A stretch of 32,037 nucleotides of DNA from Acidobacteriota bacterium (GCA_016210985.1 JACQTD010000140.1:1-32037), one strand, 5' to 3'; counted from the first letter of the stretch, positions 18,390 to 25,834 are shown. A program made the numbers and translations. The notes: generated by a model not told the origin, from the letters alone.

Positions 18390-19553
18390 TCATAGAACCA
18401 CAGTCTCGTGGATGAGTTCACCCCGGCTAAACCGCTCCAAACCGAGTTGGGTCGCGTCGATCCAGGGACGGGAGGCGCCTAGAATGAGTTCCGCCAGAAT
18501 CCTTCCTGTGGCGGGAGAGTGCATGACGCCGTGACCGCTGAACCCATTCGCGAGGTATAGACCCTCGATGCCCGGGACCTTTCCCAGGATGGCATGATGG
18601 TCGGGGGTGACTTCATAGAGTCCGGCCCAGCAGCGGCGAGGATTGACTTCGGCATGGGCCAGGCAGGGCGCCCGATGGTGGGCTCGGGTGAGGATCTTCT
18701 CGATGAATTCCTGGTCGAAGCTCGTTTTGAACCCGGCCGTTTCAACCGGGTCGGGCCAGGCCATCAGGATTCCGGCTCCCTCACGCCGGAAATGAAAGCC
18801 ATTTGACATATCGATTACCATTGGAAGGCGTGAAGGAAGACCGTCGAAGGGCTGTGTGTTCACGATCTGCCGGCGCAGGGGCATCACCGGAATATCGACT
18901 CCTGCCATCCGGGCGATGCCCGCCGCCCACGGGCCTGCCGCGTTGACTACGATCTGGGTGGATACCCTTCCCTTCGTCGTCTCCACGCTCGTAATCTGGC
19001 CCTCACGGACCTGGATGGCGGTCACCTCCGTGCCGAGCCAAAGCCTGGCGCCTCGTTCCCGGGCGCGGGCCGAGAAGCACGACATCACGCTGTAGGGATC
19101 GACAAACCCATCGGTCGGACAGTAGCTCGCGCCCATCACATCCGCCAGGTGCAGCTGGGGTACCATGGCCGCGACCTCCGCCGTGGTAAGGAGTTCCACG
19201 TCATCGAGCCCATGCTCAATCTGGAATTCCCGATTTTTCTTGAGTCCGGCGAGTTGGTGTTCGTTGGTCGCAAGGAAGAGGTATCCATGAGGCCGATAAC
19301 CGGACGGATGACCGGTGATCTCTTCGAACCGCGAGAAGATATCAATCGAATAACGCGACATGGCGATATTGATGGCCGTGGCGAATTGTGCCCGGACCCC
19401 GCCCGCGCTTTTCCCGGTTGAGCCCAATCCTAGTTGAGCTTCACGCTCGATGATCAGGACGTCCGTGCAGCCACCCTCGGTGAGGTGGTAGGCGATGCTC
19501 GATCCGACAATGCCGCCTCCGATGATCACGACTTCTGTTGTTTCCCCGCGCAT
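18390..19553 (-). CDS. FAD-dependent oxidoreductase, DAO family (sarcosine oxidase beta/glycine oxidase-like)
   Basis: 387 residues from ATG 19553; the track's TTG start five codons earlier lacks support. The N-terminus holds the Rossmann dinucleotide motif [17 protein letters not shown] followed by an acidic residue after strand two (IIEREAQLG). The [13 protein letters not shown] loop is the usual FAD-contacting segment of this family. The C-terminal block [19 protein letters not shown] ... [17 protein letters not shown] is diagnostic of DAO-fold amine oxidases such as sarcosine oxidase beta. It oxidises the C-N bond of an N-alkyl or amino acid substrate that cannot be specified here. It stands alone, convergent with the cytochrome gene; a repeat cluster lies upstream. 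Confidence 0.88.
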   Translation of the reverse strand: MRGETTEVVIIGGGIVGSSIAYHLTEGGCTDVLIIEREAQLGLGSTGKSAGGVRAQFATAINIAMSRYSIDIFSRFEEITGHPSGYRPHGYLFLATNEHQLAGLKKNREFQIEHGLDDVELLTTAEVAAMVPQLHLADVMGASYCPTDGFVDPYSVMSCFSARARERGARLWLGTEVTAIQVREGQITSVETTKGRVSTQIVVNAAGPWAAGIARMAGVDIPVMPLRRQIVNTQPFDGLPSRLPMVIDMSNGFHFRREGAGILMAWPDPVETAGFKTSFDQEFIEKILTRAHHRAPCLAHAEVNPRRCWAGLYEVTPDHHAILGKVPGIEGLYLANGFSGHGVMHSPATGRILAELILGASRPWIDATQLGLERFSRGELIHETVVL

Positions 19554-19677
19554 GAAGTGAAAGTTCAAACTGATGTCGCAGCGTTACGCTTTTCTTGTAA
19601 ATTGGATGATCCTAGTATAAACCGAATGGGGCTCGTCTCCAAAAGGTGTGATCTTCAAAACCAAATCGGCAGCTCCC

Positions 19678-19958
19678 AGCCCCAACGGGGCGAAATAATG
19701 AAGCCCAGGGTGAAGCGAAGCGAAACCCTGGGCAGGAGTAGCCGGAATATTTAGCCCCAACGGGGCGGCACAAGGGAGAGGCGTAGTCGAAGCAGTCTTC
19801 CGTTAGAGGGATCTCCGCACCAAGTGAGGCGTTGATCTTCGGTCATGTCCTGAGGACCAACTATCTCGCCCTTTCAGGGCTTGAGCGGAGTCTTTAGGGT
19901 TGGACCCAGGGCGTCGCTCCGCTTTGCCCTGGGCTTCAATATTACGGCCTTTCAGGCC
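19678..19958. repeat. Cluster of short palindromes (dispersed noncoding repeat type)
   Basis: AGCCCCAACGGGGCG occurs twice (19678-19692, 19753-19767). A CCCAGGG...CCCTGGG hairpin occurs at 19704-19732 and, in inverted context, at 19905-19933. GCCCTTTCAGGGC (19868-19880) and GGCCTTTCAGGCC (19946-19958) complete the set. The left half (hairpin, AATAATGAAGCCCAGGG) and the reverse complement of the right half (hairpin, AATATTGAAGCCCAGGG) match, so the cluster has overall inverted symmetry. ORFs across it are short and implausible. Such palindrome clusters are common between genes in Planctomycetes, Verrucomicrobia and Acidobacteria; the family assignment is from memory. It fills most of the 590 bp between the FAD enzyme and cysK. 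Confidence 0.75.
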
Positions 19959-19975
19959 GGGGACGACGCTACGAA

Positions 19976-20065
19976 CAGGCAGCCCAGGAAATTCGAGATC
20001 CGCGGTTCTTCCTGAAGGAGGGAAGCAACTGGGAGCGCGCCTGGCTGATCAATACAAGCAGCTGA
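19976..20065 (+). pseudogene. Possible 3' remnant of an unidentified gene
   Basis: Read in this frame, the bases give a short, protein-like stretch ending in a stop: AQEIRDPRFFLKEGSNWERA and then WLINTSS. It begins directly after the palindrome cluster, has no start codon of its own and no matching frame upstream, so it looks like the tail of a gene whose body has been lost. I do not recognise the parent family with confidence. It may equally be chance, being only about 30 codons. Confidence 0.3.
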
Positions 20066-20146
20066 TCGAACGGATCCTCGGTCGTAGGGGGGTGGTCCGC
20101 CGCGGCGAACCCCCCTACGGAATCACCAACAGCCGTGTCCTTCCGG

Positions 20147-21115
20147 CTAACGCCCTGCGCCCGAAAGCGTAGGCTCAGGTACCTCGTCCGATCCCTCGGT
20201 AATTCCGTCGAAAAGTTTGGTGGTCAAATACCGTTCGCCAGTGTCGGGGAGCATCGCGAGGATGACCGACCCGGGCTCGGCCTCTTTGGCTACCTTGAGC
20301 GCGGCGGAAAAAATCGCTCCCGAGGAGATGCCGCAGAAAATGCCTTCCGCCTTGGCCAATTGCGCGGCGACTTCCCGCGACTCCTCGTCCGTGACGGTCA
20401 CCACCCGATCGTAGATCCCGGTATCCAGCACCGCCGGAATGAAATTGACGCCCATGCCCTGGATGGTGTGCGGCGCGGGTTTGCCGCCGGAAAGGATCGG
20501 CGACAACGCGGGTTCGACCGCGATCAGGCGGATATTCTTGAAGGCCCGCTTGAGCATCTCGCCTGCGCCGGTGATCGTTCCGCCGGTTCCGATGCCGGAG
20601 ACGAAATAGTCGAGCCGCTTGGCGGCGAAGTCGCGAATGATCTCCGGACCGGTGGTCTGCCGGTGGATCTCCGGATTCGACGGATTCTCGAATTGCTGGG
20701 GCATAAACCAGCCGTTGGCGTCGGCGAGCTCCTTCGCCTTGTTGACCATGCCGCTGCCGCCCAGTTCCCGGGGGGTGAGTACAACCTTCGCGCCGAGGAA
20801 CTTCATCAGCTTTCGGCGCTCGATACTGAAGGACTCCGACATGGTCACCACCAGCTTGTACCCGCGCACCGTGCAGACCATCGCCAGGGCGATGCCGGTA
20901 TTACCCGAGGTGGGTTCGACGATCGTGTCGCCGGGTTTGATGACGCCCCGGCGTTCGGCGTCGAGGATCATACTGAGCCCGATACGGTCCTTCACCGAGC
21001 CCATCGGATTGAAGGCCTCCAACTTGCCGTAAAGTTCGACATCGGGAGGTCCGAGCTTGTTGATGCGAACGACAGGTGTATTTCCGATCGTGTCCAGAAT
21101 GTTTTGATAGATCAT
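20147..21115 (-). CDS. cysK: Cysteine synthase (O-acetylserine sulfhydrylase)
   Basis: 322-residue PLP enzyme that makes L-cysteine from O-acetylserine and sulfide in the cytoplasm. The PLP lysine lies in FNPMGSVKDRIGLSMI. PTSGNTGIALAMV is the substrate-binding loop, GTGGTITGAGEML the phosphate-binding loop, and GISSGAIFSAALKVA and LPDTGERYLTT the C-terminal motifs. Length is normal for CysK. GGAGGAG stands seven bases before the ATG. A long leader of about 265 nt upstream holds a poly-cysteine peptide ORF and a strong hairpin (separate entries), indicating control by cysteine supply. The product feeds protein synthesis and probably bacillithiol, since bshB1 is in this window. Confidence 0.95.
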   Translation of the reverse strand: MIYQNILDTIGNTPVVRINKLGPPDVELYGKLEAFNPMGSVKDRIGLSMILDAERRGVIKPGDTIVEPTSGNTGIALAMVCTVRGYKLVVTMSESFSIERRKLMKFLGAKVVLTPRELGGSGMVNKAKELADANGWFMPQQFENPSNPEIHRQTTGPEIIRDFAAKRLDYFVSGIGTGGTITGAGEMLKRAFKNIRLIAVEPALSPILSGGKPAPHTIQGMGVNFIPAVLDTGIYDRVVTVTDEESREVAAQLAKAEGIFCGISSGAIFSAALKVAKEAEPGSVILAMLPDTGERYLTTKLFDGITEGSDEVPEPTLSGAGR

Positions 21116-21141
21116 GAGTCTCCTCCGGCCGATCAGGGTTG

Positions 21142-21196
21142 GAGAAACGAGAAACCCACCGCCAGGGTTGGTCCGACAGTGGGTTTCTTGTTTCTC
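21142..21196 (-). promoter_or_regulatory. Strong hairpin in cysK leader (candidate attenuator)
   Basis: Bases 21142-21159 and 21179-21196 are inverted repeats matching at 17 of 18 positions. In the cysK transcript the 5' arm is GAGAAACAAGAAACCCAC and the 3' arm GTGGGTTTCTCGTTTCTC, with two further base pairs (UG/CG) extending into the loop. The 3' arm is U-rich after its GC core, as in an intrinsic terminator with an A-tract upstream. The sequence GGCGGTGGGTTT of the 3' arm can instead pair with AAACCCAACTGCC at 21250-21262, just after the leader-peptide stop. That gives two mutually exclusive folds. Whether it terminates transcription is inferred. Confidence 0.65.
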
Positions 21197-21267
21197 TTTC
21201 CTGAACTTTGATTAGTGAAAAGTCATTCAAAGTCTCGGGCGCCACTACCGGCAGTTGGGTTTGAAGA

Positions 21268-21354
21268 TCAACAGCAGCAACATCGAATGCCGATGACGCC
21301 AGTGCAGAAGCCACTGGGCTGAACTCGAGCGCCCATCGAATGTGAAGTATTCAT
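21268..21354 (-). CDS. Poly-cysteine leader peptide upstream of cysK
   Basis: Short ORF of 28 codons from ATG 21354, or 22 from the in-frame ATG at 21336. It ends GIRCCCC and then a TGA, with codons TGT TGC TGC TGT; a fifth Cys lies 8 residues earlier in the run. It is too short for the ORF track. It sits about 150 nt before cysK and starts about 25 nt after a predicted promoter. The Shine-Dalgarno is weak (CAGG before the upstream ATG). Runs of regulatory-amino-acid codons before a biosynthetic gene and hairpin are the hallmark of ribosome-mediated attenuation; polycysteine leaders controlling sulfur genes are known in mycobacteria. That this peptide is translated is inferred. Confidence 0.65.
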   Translation of the reverse strand: MNTSHSMGARVQPSGFCTGVIGIRCCCC

Positions 21355-21386
21355 AATGCCTGACAGGTACCGGTTAGAAGATGGAA

Positions 21387-21415
21387 CTTTTACCTTCTCA
21401 GGGGAAATCTGTCAA
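21387..21415 (-). promoter_or_regulatory. Predicted sigma-70 promoter for cysK leader
   Basis: On the minus strand TTGACA (21415-21410) is followed by 17 bases and TAAAAG (21392-21387). Transcription would begin near 21380, just ahead of the poly-Cys ORF, and give a leader of about 265 nt before the cysK ATG. The -35 is a perfect consensus; the -10 matches four of six. Confidence 0.5.
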
Positions 21416-21481
21416 GCGGATTGTCGGGATCGCTACAGCCCCCGATACCAGCTTCACGCCGGGGAAGCCCACCACTCGGGA

Positions 21482-22897
21482 TCAGGAGGGTCCGTGGCCG
21501 CGCGCGGCCAGCCGTCCAAGCCCGTCATAGGCGGCATACTTGTAGGATTCTGAGAGCGTAGGGAAGTTGAAGACCGACTGGATGAAGTAGTCGATCGTGC
21601 CGTGGTAATACAGGCAGCCCAGCCCCACTTGAACGAGTTCAGCCGCAAGTTCACCGATCACATGGACCCCGAGCAACTGCTGGTCCTCGGCGCGGAATAC
21701 GAGCTTCACCATGCCTTCGGAATCGCCGATGATCTGCCCGCGGGGGTTCCGCCCGAACGAGGCCAGACCCACTTCGTAGTCGACGCCGTTTCGCTTCGCC
21801 TCTTCCTCGGTTAGGCCTACCATACTGATTTCCGGCACGGTGTAAATCCCATAGGGCAGGTAGGAGGCGAGCTTCTTCTTGTAAGAGAGGTTGAAGGCAT
21901 GACACATCGCCAGGCGCCCCTGCTCCATCGATGTGGAGGCGAGTGACGGGAATCCGATGACGTCGCCGGCGGCATAGATGTTCGGCACGGCGGTCTGGTA
22001 ATGCTCATTGACCGAGATCAGCCCCCGTGAGCTGACGGCAATGCCCACCGCCTCCAGGCCCAGATCACGGACGGCCCCGTTTCGCCCGGCCGCGAACAGA
22101 AACTTGTCCGAGACCAGTACCCGCCCGCTCGCAAGCTGGGTGAAAACGTTGCCCTGTGCATCTGTCTTCACTTCACGGTACTTCTCGCCGAAGTAGAACT
22201 TGACCCCCTGCCGCTTCATGTGATTCTGCAGCCGCAGCGCGATCTCGCCATCCACGAAGGGCAACACGCGGTCGCGGGTATCGACCAGATGGACGTCCAC
22301 GCCGAGTGTCGAGAAGATCGAGGCATACTCGCATCCGATGACGCCGCCGCCGATAATCGTCATCGATTTCGGCATGTCGTTGAGCTGTAGAATCGTGTCC
22401 GAATCGTAAACACATGTGTCATCGAACGGGACGTCGTCCGGGCGGTGAGGATAGGAACCGGTGGCGATCAGGATGAACCGGGTCTTCAACAGGTTGTCGC
22501 CGCCGGTTCGGCTCCTCACCTTCACCGTGGCGGGGTCGACCACGCTCGCGAATCCGTAAAACATGTCGATCTTGTGCCGCGCGATGTTTTCCTCCACCAT
22601 CTGTACCTGATGCCGGATAACCTCACGCGCGCGGTGGAGGAAGTTCCTTACCGTGATGTCCTCCGCCAGCTTCAGATTGACGCCATAGAGGTTCCGCTGG
22701 CGGAATCCGGTAAGGAAGAGCGCCGTCTCGCGAAGCGTCTTCGAGGGCAACGTTCCGGTTGTGGCCATCGCGCCTCCCACAACCGGTTCCTTCTCGATGA
22801 TCGCGACCCGGTGTCCGAAATAGGCAGCCTGGGCTCCCGCCTTCTCTCCGGCGGGCCCCGAGCCGATGATCACCACGTCGTAGGGTTCAGTCGGCAT
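21482..22897 (-). CDS. sthA: Soluble pyridine nucleotide transhydrogenase (Si-specific)
   Basis: 471-residue FAD flavoprotein that transfers hydride between NADPH and NAD+. The FAD motif is YDVVIIGSGPAGEKAGAQAA. In place of the redox CxxxxC of lipoamide dehydrogenase it has GGAMATTGTLPSKTLRE, with no cysteines, the mark of SthA. The NAD(P) motif is MTIIGGGVIGCEYASIFSTLG, followed by YAAGDVIGFPSLASTSMEQG for FAD. The dimerisation domain ends VFNFPTLSESYKYAAYDGL. The start is taken at ATG 22897, seven bases after the cytochrome stop; the track's longer start overlaps that gene. Cytoplasmic. It sits in the same operon as an exported multihaem cytochrome, an unusual pairing. Confidence 0.93.
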   Translation of the reverse strand: MPTEPYDVVIIGSGPAGEKAGAQAAYFGHRVAIIEKEPVVGGAMATTGTLPSKTLRETALFLTGFRQRNLYGVNLKLAEDITVRNFLHRAREVIRHQVQMVEENIARHKIDMFYGFASVVDPATVKVRSRTGGDNLLKTRFILIATGSYPHRPDDVPFDDTCVYDSDTILQLNDMPKSMTIIGGGVIGCEYASIFSTLGVDVHLVDTRDRVLPFVDGEIALRLQNHMKRQGVKFYFGEKYREVKTDAQGNVFTQLASGRVLVSDKFLFAAGRNGAVRDLGLEAVGIAVSSRGLISVNEHYQTAVPNIYAAGDVIGFPSLASTSMEQGRLAMCHAFNLSYKKKLASYLPYGIYTVPEISMVGLTEEEAKRNGVDYEVGLASFGRNPRGQIIGDSEGMVKLVFRAEDQQLLGVHVIGELAAELVQVGLGCLYYHGTIDYFIQSVFNFPTLSESYKYAAYDGLGRLAARGHGPS

Positions 22898-22904
22898 AGC
22901 CGGG

Positions 22905-24299
22905 TCAACCGAGAAGGCGGCCGACCTGTTGAATCCGATCGGCCAAACGGCTGGGCTCGAAGCTGCGGGGTTTTTCCAAATCGTCAAAGAGACTCCTGAT
23001 CGCGTCCTTGATCGCCTGCTGGTTGGTGCCCTTAACCGCTCTTGCATAGTTGTCGTATAGTGATTCCAACGTCATGGCCGCCTGCTCCACCGAGCGGAGG
23101 CCTCCACGCGCTAATTCATGGCCATCGGCGGAGATACTTCTGATCAGCGCCAAGGTAACCTGCTGATCGACAGGTGCGTGCGCCAGCATGCTCGCCAGCC
23201 GGTCGGCCCGGTCGGCCACGAGGCGGGCAGCAACCGCGATGCTTGCCTGATCAGAGGCCGAATTGACCAGGAGTTCGCCCACGCCGGCGATCTCCCGATC
23301 CAGCGCTATGGCTTCCTCAGGCGAGATCAGTCGCACCATATGCCGCAGCACAAGGTAGCGGGAAGGATTCCAATTTGGGCGGCCTGCGAACCCTGTGTAG
23401 CCCCTGATCTGGCGCCAGCTCGGCATCGTCAAATCGTGGTGGCAGGCATTGCACTCATAATGGGAGAACTCCGGCCAGGATTGGTCCTGCGACCGACCTG
23501 CCACGAGACGCATGAAGTCCCGCAGACTCACGGCCTGGCTGGTGGCCCAGGCCCGGGTTGCGAACCAGGGATCACGTTCGGATGCATTCTTCCAGCTCTC
23601 TTCCTCCCAGTGGGCCGGCATCAGCGCCGTGAAAGTATCGAGCTCGAAGAAGAGATCGGGATGCCCCGCGGCGATCAATTGATGATCAACCTCATTCTCA
23701 GCGTCGCCCAGATGGCAACTGGAACACTTCTCCGCGCGGCTAACAAGATCCCGAAGATCGTGCATGCCCCGCTTGACTGAAGCCTCATGGCTCCAATCCT
23801 TCCGGGTGTGCTCGCTCAGCCACCCTTCCGCCGGCCCGTGACAGCTCTCGCAGCCGACGCCGTCGGCGATCGCGAACGAGCGGGTCTGGAGCTCGGGTGC
23901 GACGTTGAGCGCGTGGCAGCCGAGGCACCGCCGGCTCCTCTCCGCCCGGTCGATACCCATGTTTCGGGCTATCTGCACGGCGCGCTTATCGAGGAGAACC
24001 GTGTAAGCCCGTGCGTGCTTGTCCTTGAGCACCCAAGTGCTGAATTCGTTCTGCGGAACCCGGTTTGCCGTGCGCGCCGTAACGCCGCCGTGACACGCGG
24101 TGGAACTGCACGATCCGCTTCCGGTATAGCTGAACGGTGGGGCGGGCGACGCTTCAGTGGCGCTCGCGACCGGCGATTCCCACTCGCTGCGAGATCGAAT
24201 GGCCCGATAGGAAAAGTAGCCCATGGCCATCAACAGGATGACTACGGCCCCGAGCCTGATCATGGTGCGGCCTGTGAGCTCGCGATGGGCCAGCTGCAT
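22905..24299 (-). CDS. Exported multihaem cytochrome c (c554-like), five haem sites
   Basis: 464 residues. An N-terminal membrane anchor/signal (MIRLGAVVILLMAMGYFSY) is followed by haem motifs CSSTACH (64-70, a CX4CH variant), CLGCH (125-129), CESCH (150-154), CSSCH (192-196) and CNACH (283-287). DGVGCESCHGPAEGWL and HQLIAAGHPDL are typical of the cytochrome c554 group, the latter carrying a probable distal His ligand. The C-terminal 150 residues are helical and carry no haem. Likely a periplasmic electron carrier; substrate unknown. It starts at ATG 24299 (M13 is an alternative). A promoter is predicted at 24339-24367 and sthA follows by seven bases. Confidence 0.87.
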   Translation of the reverse strand: MQLAHRELTGRTMIRLGAVVILLMAMGYFSYRAIRSRSEWESPVASATEASPAPPFSYTGSGSCSSTACHGGVTARTANRVPQNEFSTWVLKDKHARAYTVLLDKRAVQIARNMGIDRAERSRRCLGCHALNVAPELQTRSFAIADGVGCESCHGPAEGWLSEHTRKDWSHEASVKRGMHDLRDLVSRAEKCSSCHLGDAENEVDHQLIAAGHPDLFFELDTFTALMPAHWEEESWKNASERDPWFATRAWATSQAVSLRDFMRLVAGRSQDQSWPEFSHYECNACHHDLTMPSWRQIRGYTGFAGRPNWNPSRYLVLRHMVRLISPEEAIALDREIAGVGELLVNSASDQASIAVAARLVADRADRLASMLAHAPVDQQVTLALIRSISADGHELARGGLRSVEQAAMTLESLYDNYARAVKGTNQQAIKDAIRSLFDDLEKPRSFEPSRLADRIQQVGRLLG

Positions 24300-24338
24300 G
24301 AAACACCCGCGTGTTCCGAAACGAAGACTCTGGACTCC

Positions 24339-24367
24339 ATGCTAAACTCGGCCTCGACAGGCGTCAA
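24339..24367 (-). promoter_or_regulatory. Predicted promoter for cytochrome-sthA operon
   Basis: On the minus strand TTGACG (24367-24362), a 17-base spacer and TAGCAT (24344-24339) stand about 40 bases before the cytochrome ATG. A GC-rich hairpin (GGCCTACGCCGGCCTCCGCC region) lies just upstream. Confidence 0.45.
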
Positions 24368-24518
24368 TGGCCTACGCCGGCCTCCGCCGGCCGTCTCGGA
24401 ATAACCGAGTGCGGAACGGGATTGAGACTGGATGCATAATCAGGCAAAGACGAAAACTATTGTTCCTCTGCGTCTCCGCGGCTCCGCGTGATCATCATTT
24501 CGAATAATGGAACTGATA

Positions 24519-24573
24519 GGGGTCAGACCTGCGCAACGCGTATACTCGTTACGCATTACGGAGGTCTGACCCC
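24519..24573. repeat. REP-like hairpin with GGGGTCAGACCT ends
   Basis: GGGGTCAGACCT (24519-24530) and AGGTCTGACCCC (24562-24573) are perfect 12-base inverted repeats around a 31-base centre that has partial symmetry of its own (GCGCAACGCG / CGTTACGC). Its form resembles REP elements mobilised by Y1 (RAYT) transposases; none is present here. Just before it is CTCTGCGTCTCCGCGGCTCC, a tandem-like motif often seen as a dispersed intergenic repeat. It marks the left boundary of the accessory island and abuts a gene remnant. Confidence 0.65.
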
Positions 24574-24582
24574 GTATCTCAT

Positions 24583-24816
24583 AGGCTCGGCTACTACAAA
24601 GCCTGGCCGGGCAGACCCTCCGGAAGTTTCATTGACCCCAGCATCCTCGACTTCAGGGCACCCTTGGCTGAGGTCGCCGCAGAAAACTTCCGTAGGTCGT
24701 TGGACCAGGTCGGGGTAGCGATCCTTCTCAGGAACGAGAAGCGTACATTTTCACTGACCGCCGCGCGAAGGGACGGGTTGCTCCGGTCAGCGAAAGGGTA
24801 TTGTACGCGCCCTTGA
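24583..24816 (+). pseudogene. Unidentified gene remnant before first TA module
   Basis: Seventy-seven sense codons and a stop give a strikingly protein-like sequence (GSFIDPSILDFRAPLAEVAA, ENFRRSLDQVGVAILLRNEK), with no start codon and not listed in the ORF track. The readable part begins about ten bases after the REP-like hairpin, so the body was probably lost there. Its stop overlaps the -35 box of the TA promoter. Part of its end (LTAARRDGLLRSA) recurs upstream of the third TA module as LTAEPQRGLLRSA. I do not recognise the family. Confidence 0.4.
24754..24792 (+). repeat. 39-bp element shared with 28944-28982 (copy 1)
   Basis: CTGACCGCCG, then 11 variable bases, then GGGTTGCTCCGGTCAGCG. 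The copy at 28944-28982 has the same length and is identical outside the central 11 bases except for one C/T. CTGACCG and CGGTCAG can pair as a stem. It precedes the TTGACA box of the TA module by 20 bases. Confidence 0.7.
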
Positions 24817-24861
24817 CACGCCTTTGGCGCTGGGTATGATGAGGATGATCAACGTTAATCA
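24813..24861 (+). promoter_or_regulatory. Promoter and candidate operator of TA module 1
   Basis: TTGACA (24813-24818), 16 bases and TATGAT (24835-24840) form a near-consensus promoter. The near-palindrome TGATCAACGTTAATCA (24846-24861) covers the expected start point, the usual place for an antitoxin-toxin repressor to bind. The antitoxin ATG follows within 25 bases of the start point with no clear Shine-Dalgarno. Confidence 0.7.
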
Positions 24862-24870
24862 ACATTCCTC

Positions 24871-25203
24871 ATGGGGGCTATCTTGAGAAAGCAATCGTCT
24901 CCAATGCTGCATCGCATACCGATCACCAAAGCGCGGATCAACCTCGGTCAGGTTGCCCGCCGAGCCCATGTCGATAAGGAGTACTTCATCCTCGAGAAGG
25001 ATGGCATTCCAGTGGCCGGCATCATGGATGCGGATGAGCTCGAGGATTACCTTGAATTGCGGGATCCGAAAGTCCGTGAGCACATCCGCAAGAGCAATGA
25101 GGAGTACCTGGCCGGTAAGAGTCGTCCACTGGAGGAGTTTCTTGCCGAACTCAAAAAAGGCACGGCAAAGAGAGCCAAACCCACACGGCGTCGCAAAGGA
25201 TGA
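24871..25203 (+). CDS. Antitoxin, Phd/YefM-like (TA module 1)
   Basis: 110 residues. The Phd/YefM fold is seen in IPITKARINLGQVARRAHVD ... KEYFILEKDGIPVAGIMDAD, the strand-helix-strand that forms the dimeric DNA-binding domain. The C-terminal segment, DELEDYLELRDPKVREHIRK and onwards, should wrap the toxin; it closely matches the C-terminal half of the RHH antitoxin at 25833, although the N-termini are unrelated. The last 20 residues are Lys/Arg-rich. Start at 24871; the ATG at 24904 (MLHRIPIT) is a possible alternative that keeps the whole domain. Its stop overlaps the toxin ATG (ATGA). Confidence 0.83.
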   Translation: MGAILRKQSSPMLHRIPITKARINLGQVARRAHVDKEYFILEKDGIPVAGIMDADELEDYLELRDPKVREHIRKSNEEYLAGKSRPLEEFLAELKKGTAKRAKPTRRRKG

Positions 25204-25490
25204 AGCCGCTTTTTTCTGTTCGGAGCACCACGCGGTTTGAACGGCTCGTCCGTAGGCACCTCAGGGGCCATCGTGAACTCCCCGCCGTACAAGAGCGCGC
25301 GTGGCACATGCTCCAAACCGACCCCTACAATCGTTCGCGGCAGTACCAGATCAAGAAACTTGAAGGCGTGGTGCAAGGCAACGGTCAGTACCGGTTGTCA
25401 TTAGGCCGCTGGCGGTTTCGCTATGACATCTATGACGAGGAGGTGGTTGTCCAATTCTGCGGCCTGCGGCGTGAAGATACGTATCGTTGA
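25200..25490 (+). CDS. Toxin, RelE/ParE superfamily (TA module 1)
   Basis: 96 residues with the compact RelE/ParE fold: an N-terminal strand (FSVRSTTRFERLVRRHLRGH), helices, then the basic beta-sheet core KKLEGVVQGNGQYRLSLGRW and the ending RFRYDIYDEE ... CGLRREDTYR. The Arg/Lys/Tyr pattern resembles RelE-type mRNA interferases acting at the ribosome, but catalytic residues vary, so interferase versus ParE-like gyrase action is not decided. It overlaps the antitoxin by four bases. About 55% identical, without gaps, to the toxin at 26218, which is also 96 residues. Confidence 0.85.
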   Translation: MKPLFSVRSTTRFERLVRRHLRGHRELPAVQERAWHMLQTDPYNRSRQYQIKKLEGVVQGNGQYRLSLGRWRFRYDIYDEEVVVQFCGLRREDTYR

Positions 25491-25775
25491 CCCGCGGGCC
25501 CAGCGGAGGTTGCGGCATGCACTACGTTTGTTAGGTAAAACTTAGCTCCGATCCCGCGGGCAGTGGCGGCCAGGGCGGTTTTACATAAATAACCGTTATC
25601 AGAGGCGGTGACGATGACATCCAACCCCCCTTTCGACCTGACGGGCAGCTGAGGCGCTCTTCCATGCAAGCAGTTTTTATCTCCTCCGGCCGCCGAGCCA
25701 GGGGCGACAGGTTCGGGCCGATCGGACGAGCTCACTTTGGCTGCCGGTAGGGTTCGGGCCGGCCCAAGAACCCAT
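25491..25775. other. Intergenic region between TA modules 1 and 2
   Basis: No gene supported. One minus-strand frame gives a protein-like stretch (RSKGGLDVIVTASDNGYLCK, then TALAATARGIGAKFYLT). It lacks a convincing start or domain and may be a decayed gene piece. CCCGCGGGC/CCCGCGGGC motifs recur at 25491 and 25554. Confidence 0.4.
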
Positions 25776-25834
25776 TTGACATTTGTTTCGAGCCTGGTAT
25801 CCTGTAACAAAAGGTCACACCCACTAACACCCAT
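25776..25834 (+). promoter_or_regulatory. Promoter and direct-repeat operator of TA module 2
   Basis: TTGACA (25776-25781), 16 bases and TATCCT (25798-25803). Downstream, ACACCCA occurs twice with three bases between (within CACACCCACTAACACCCA), the second copy touching the ATG at 25833. RHH repressors commonly bind such short direct repeats. Confidence 0.55.

Noticed and set aside
21142-21196. Plus-strand terminator
   Set aside because: The structure would also work on the plus strand (U-rich tail), but no plus-strand gene lies upstream; a role in the cysK leader is more economical.
20135-21211. 358-codon plus-strand ORF opposite cysK
   Set aside because: Antisense shadow of cysK. It also crosses the cysK ribosome-binding site and leader hairpin.
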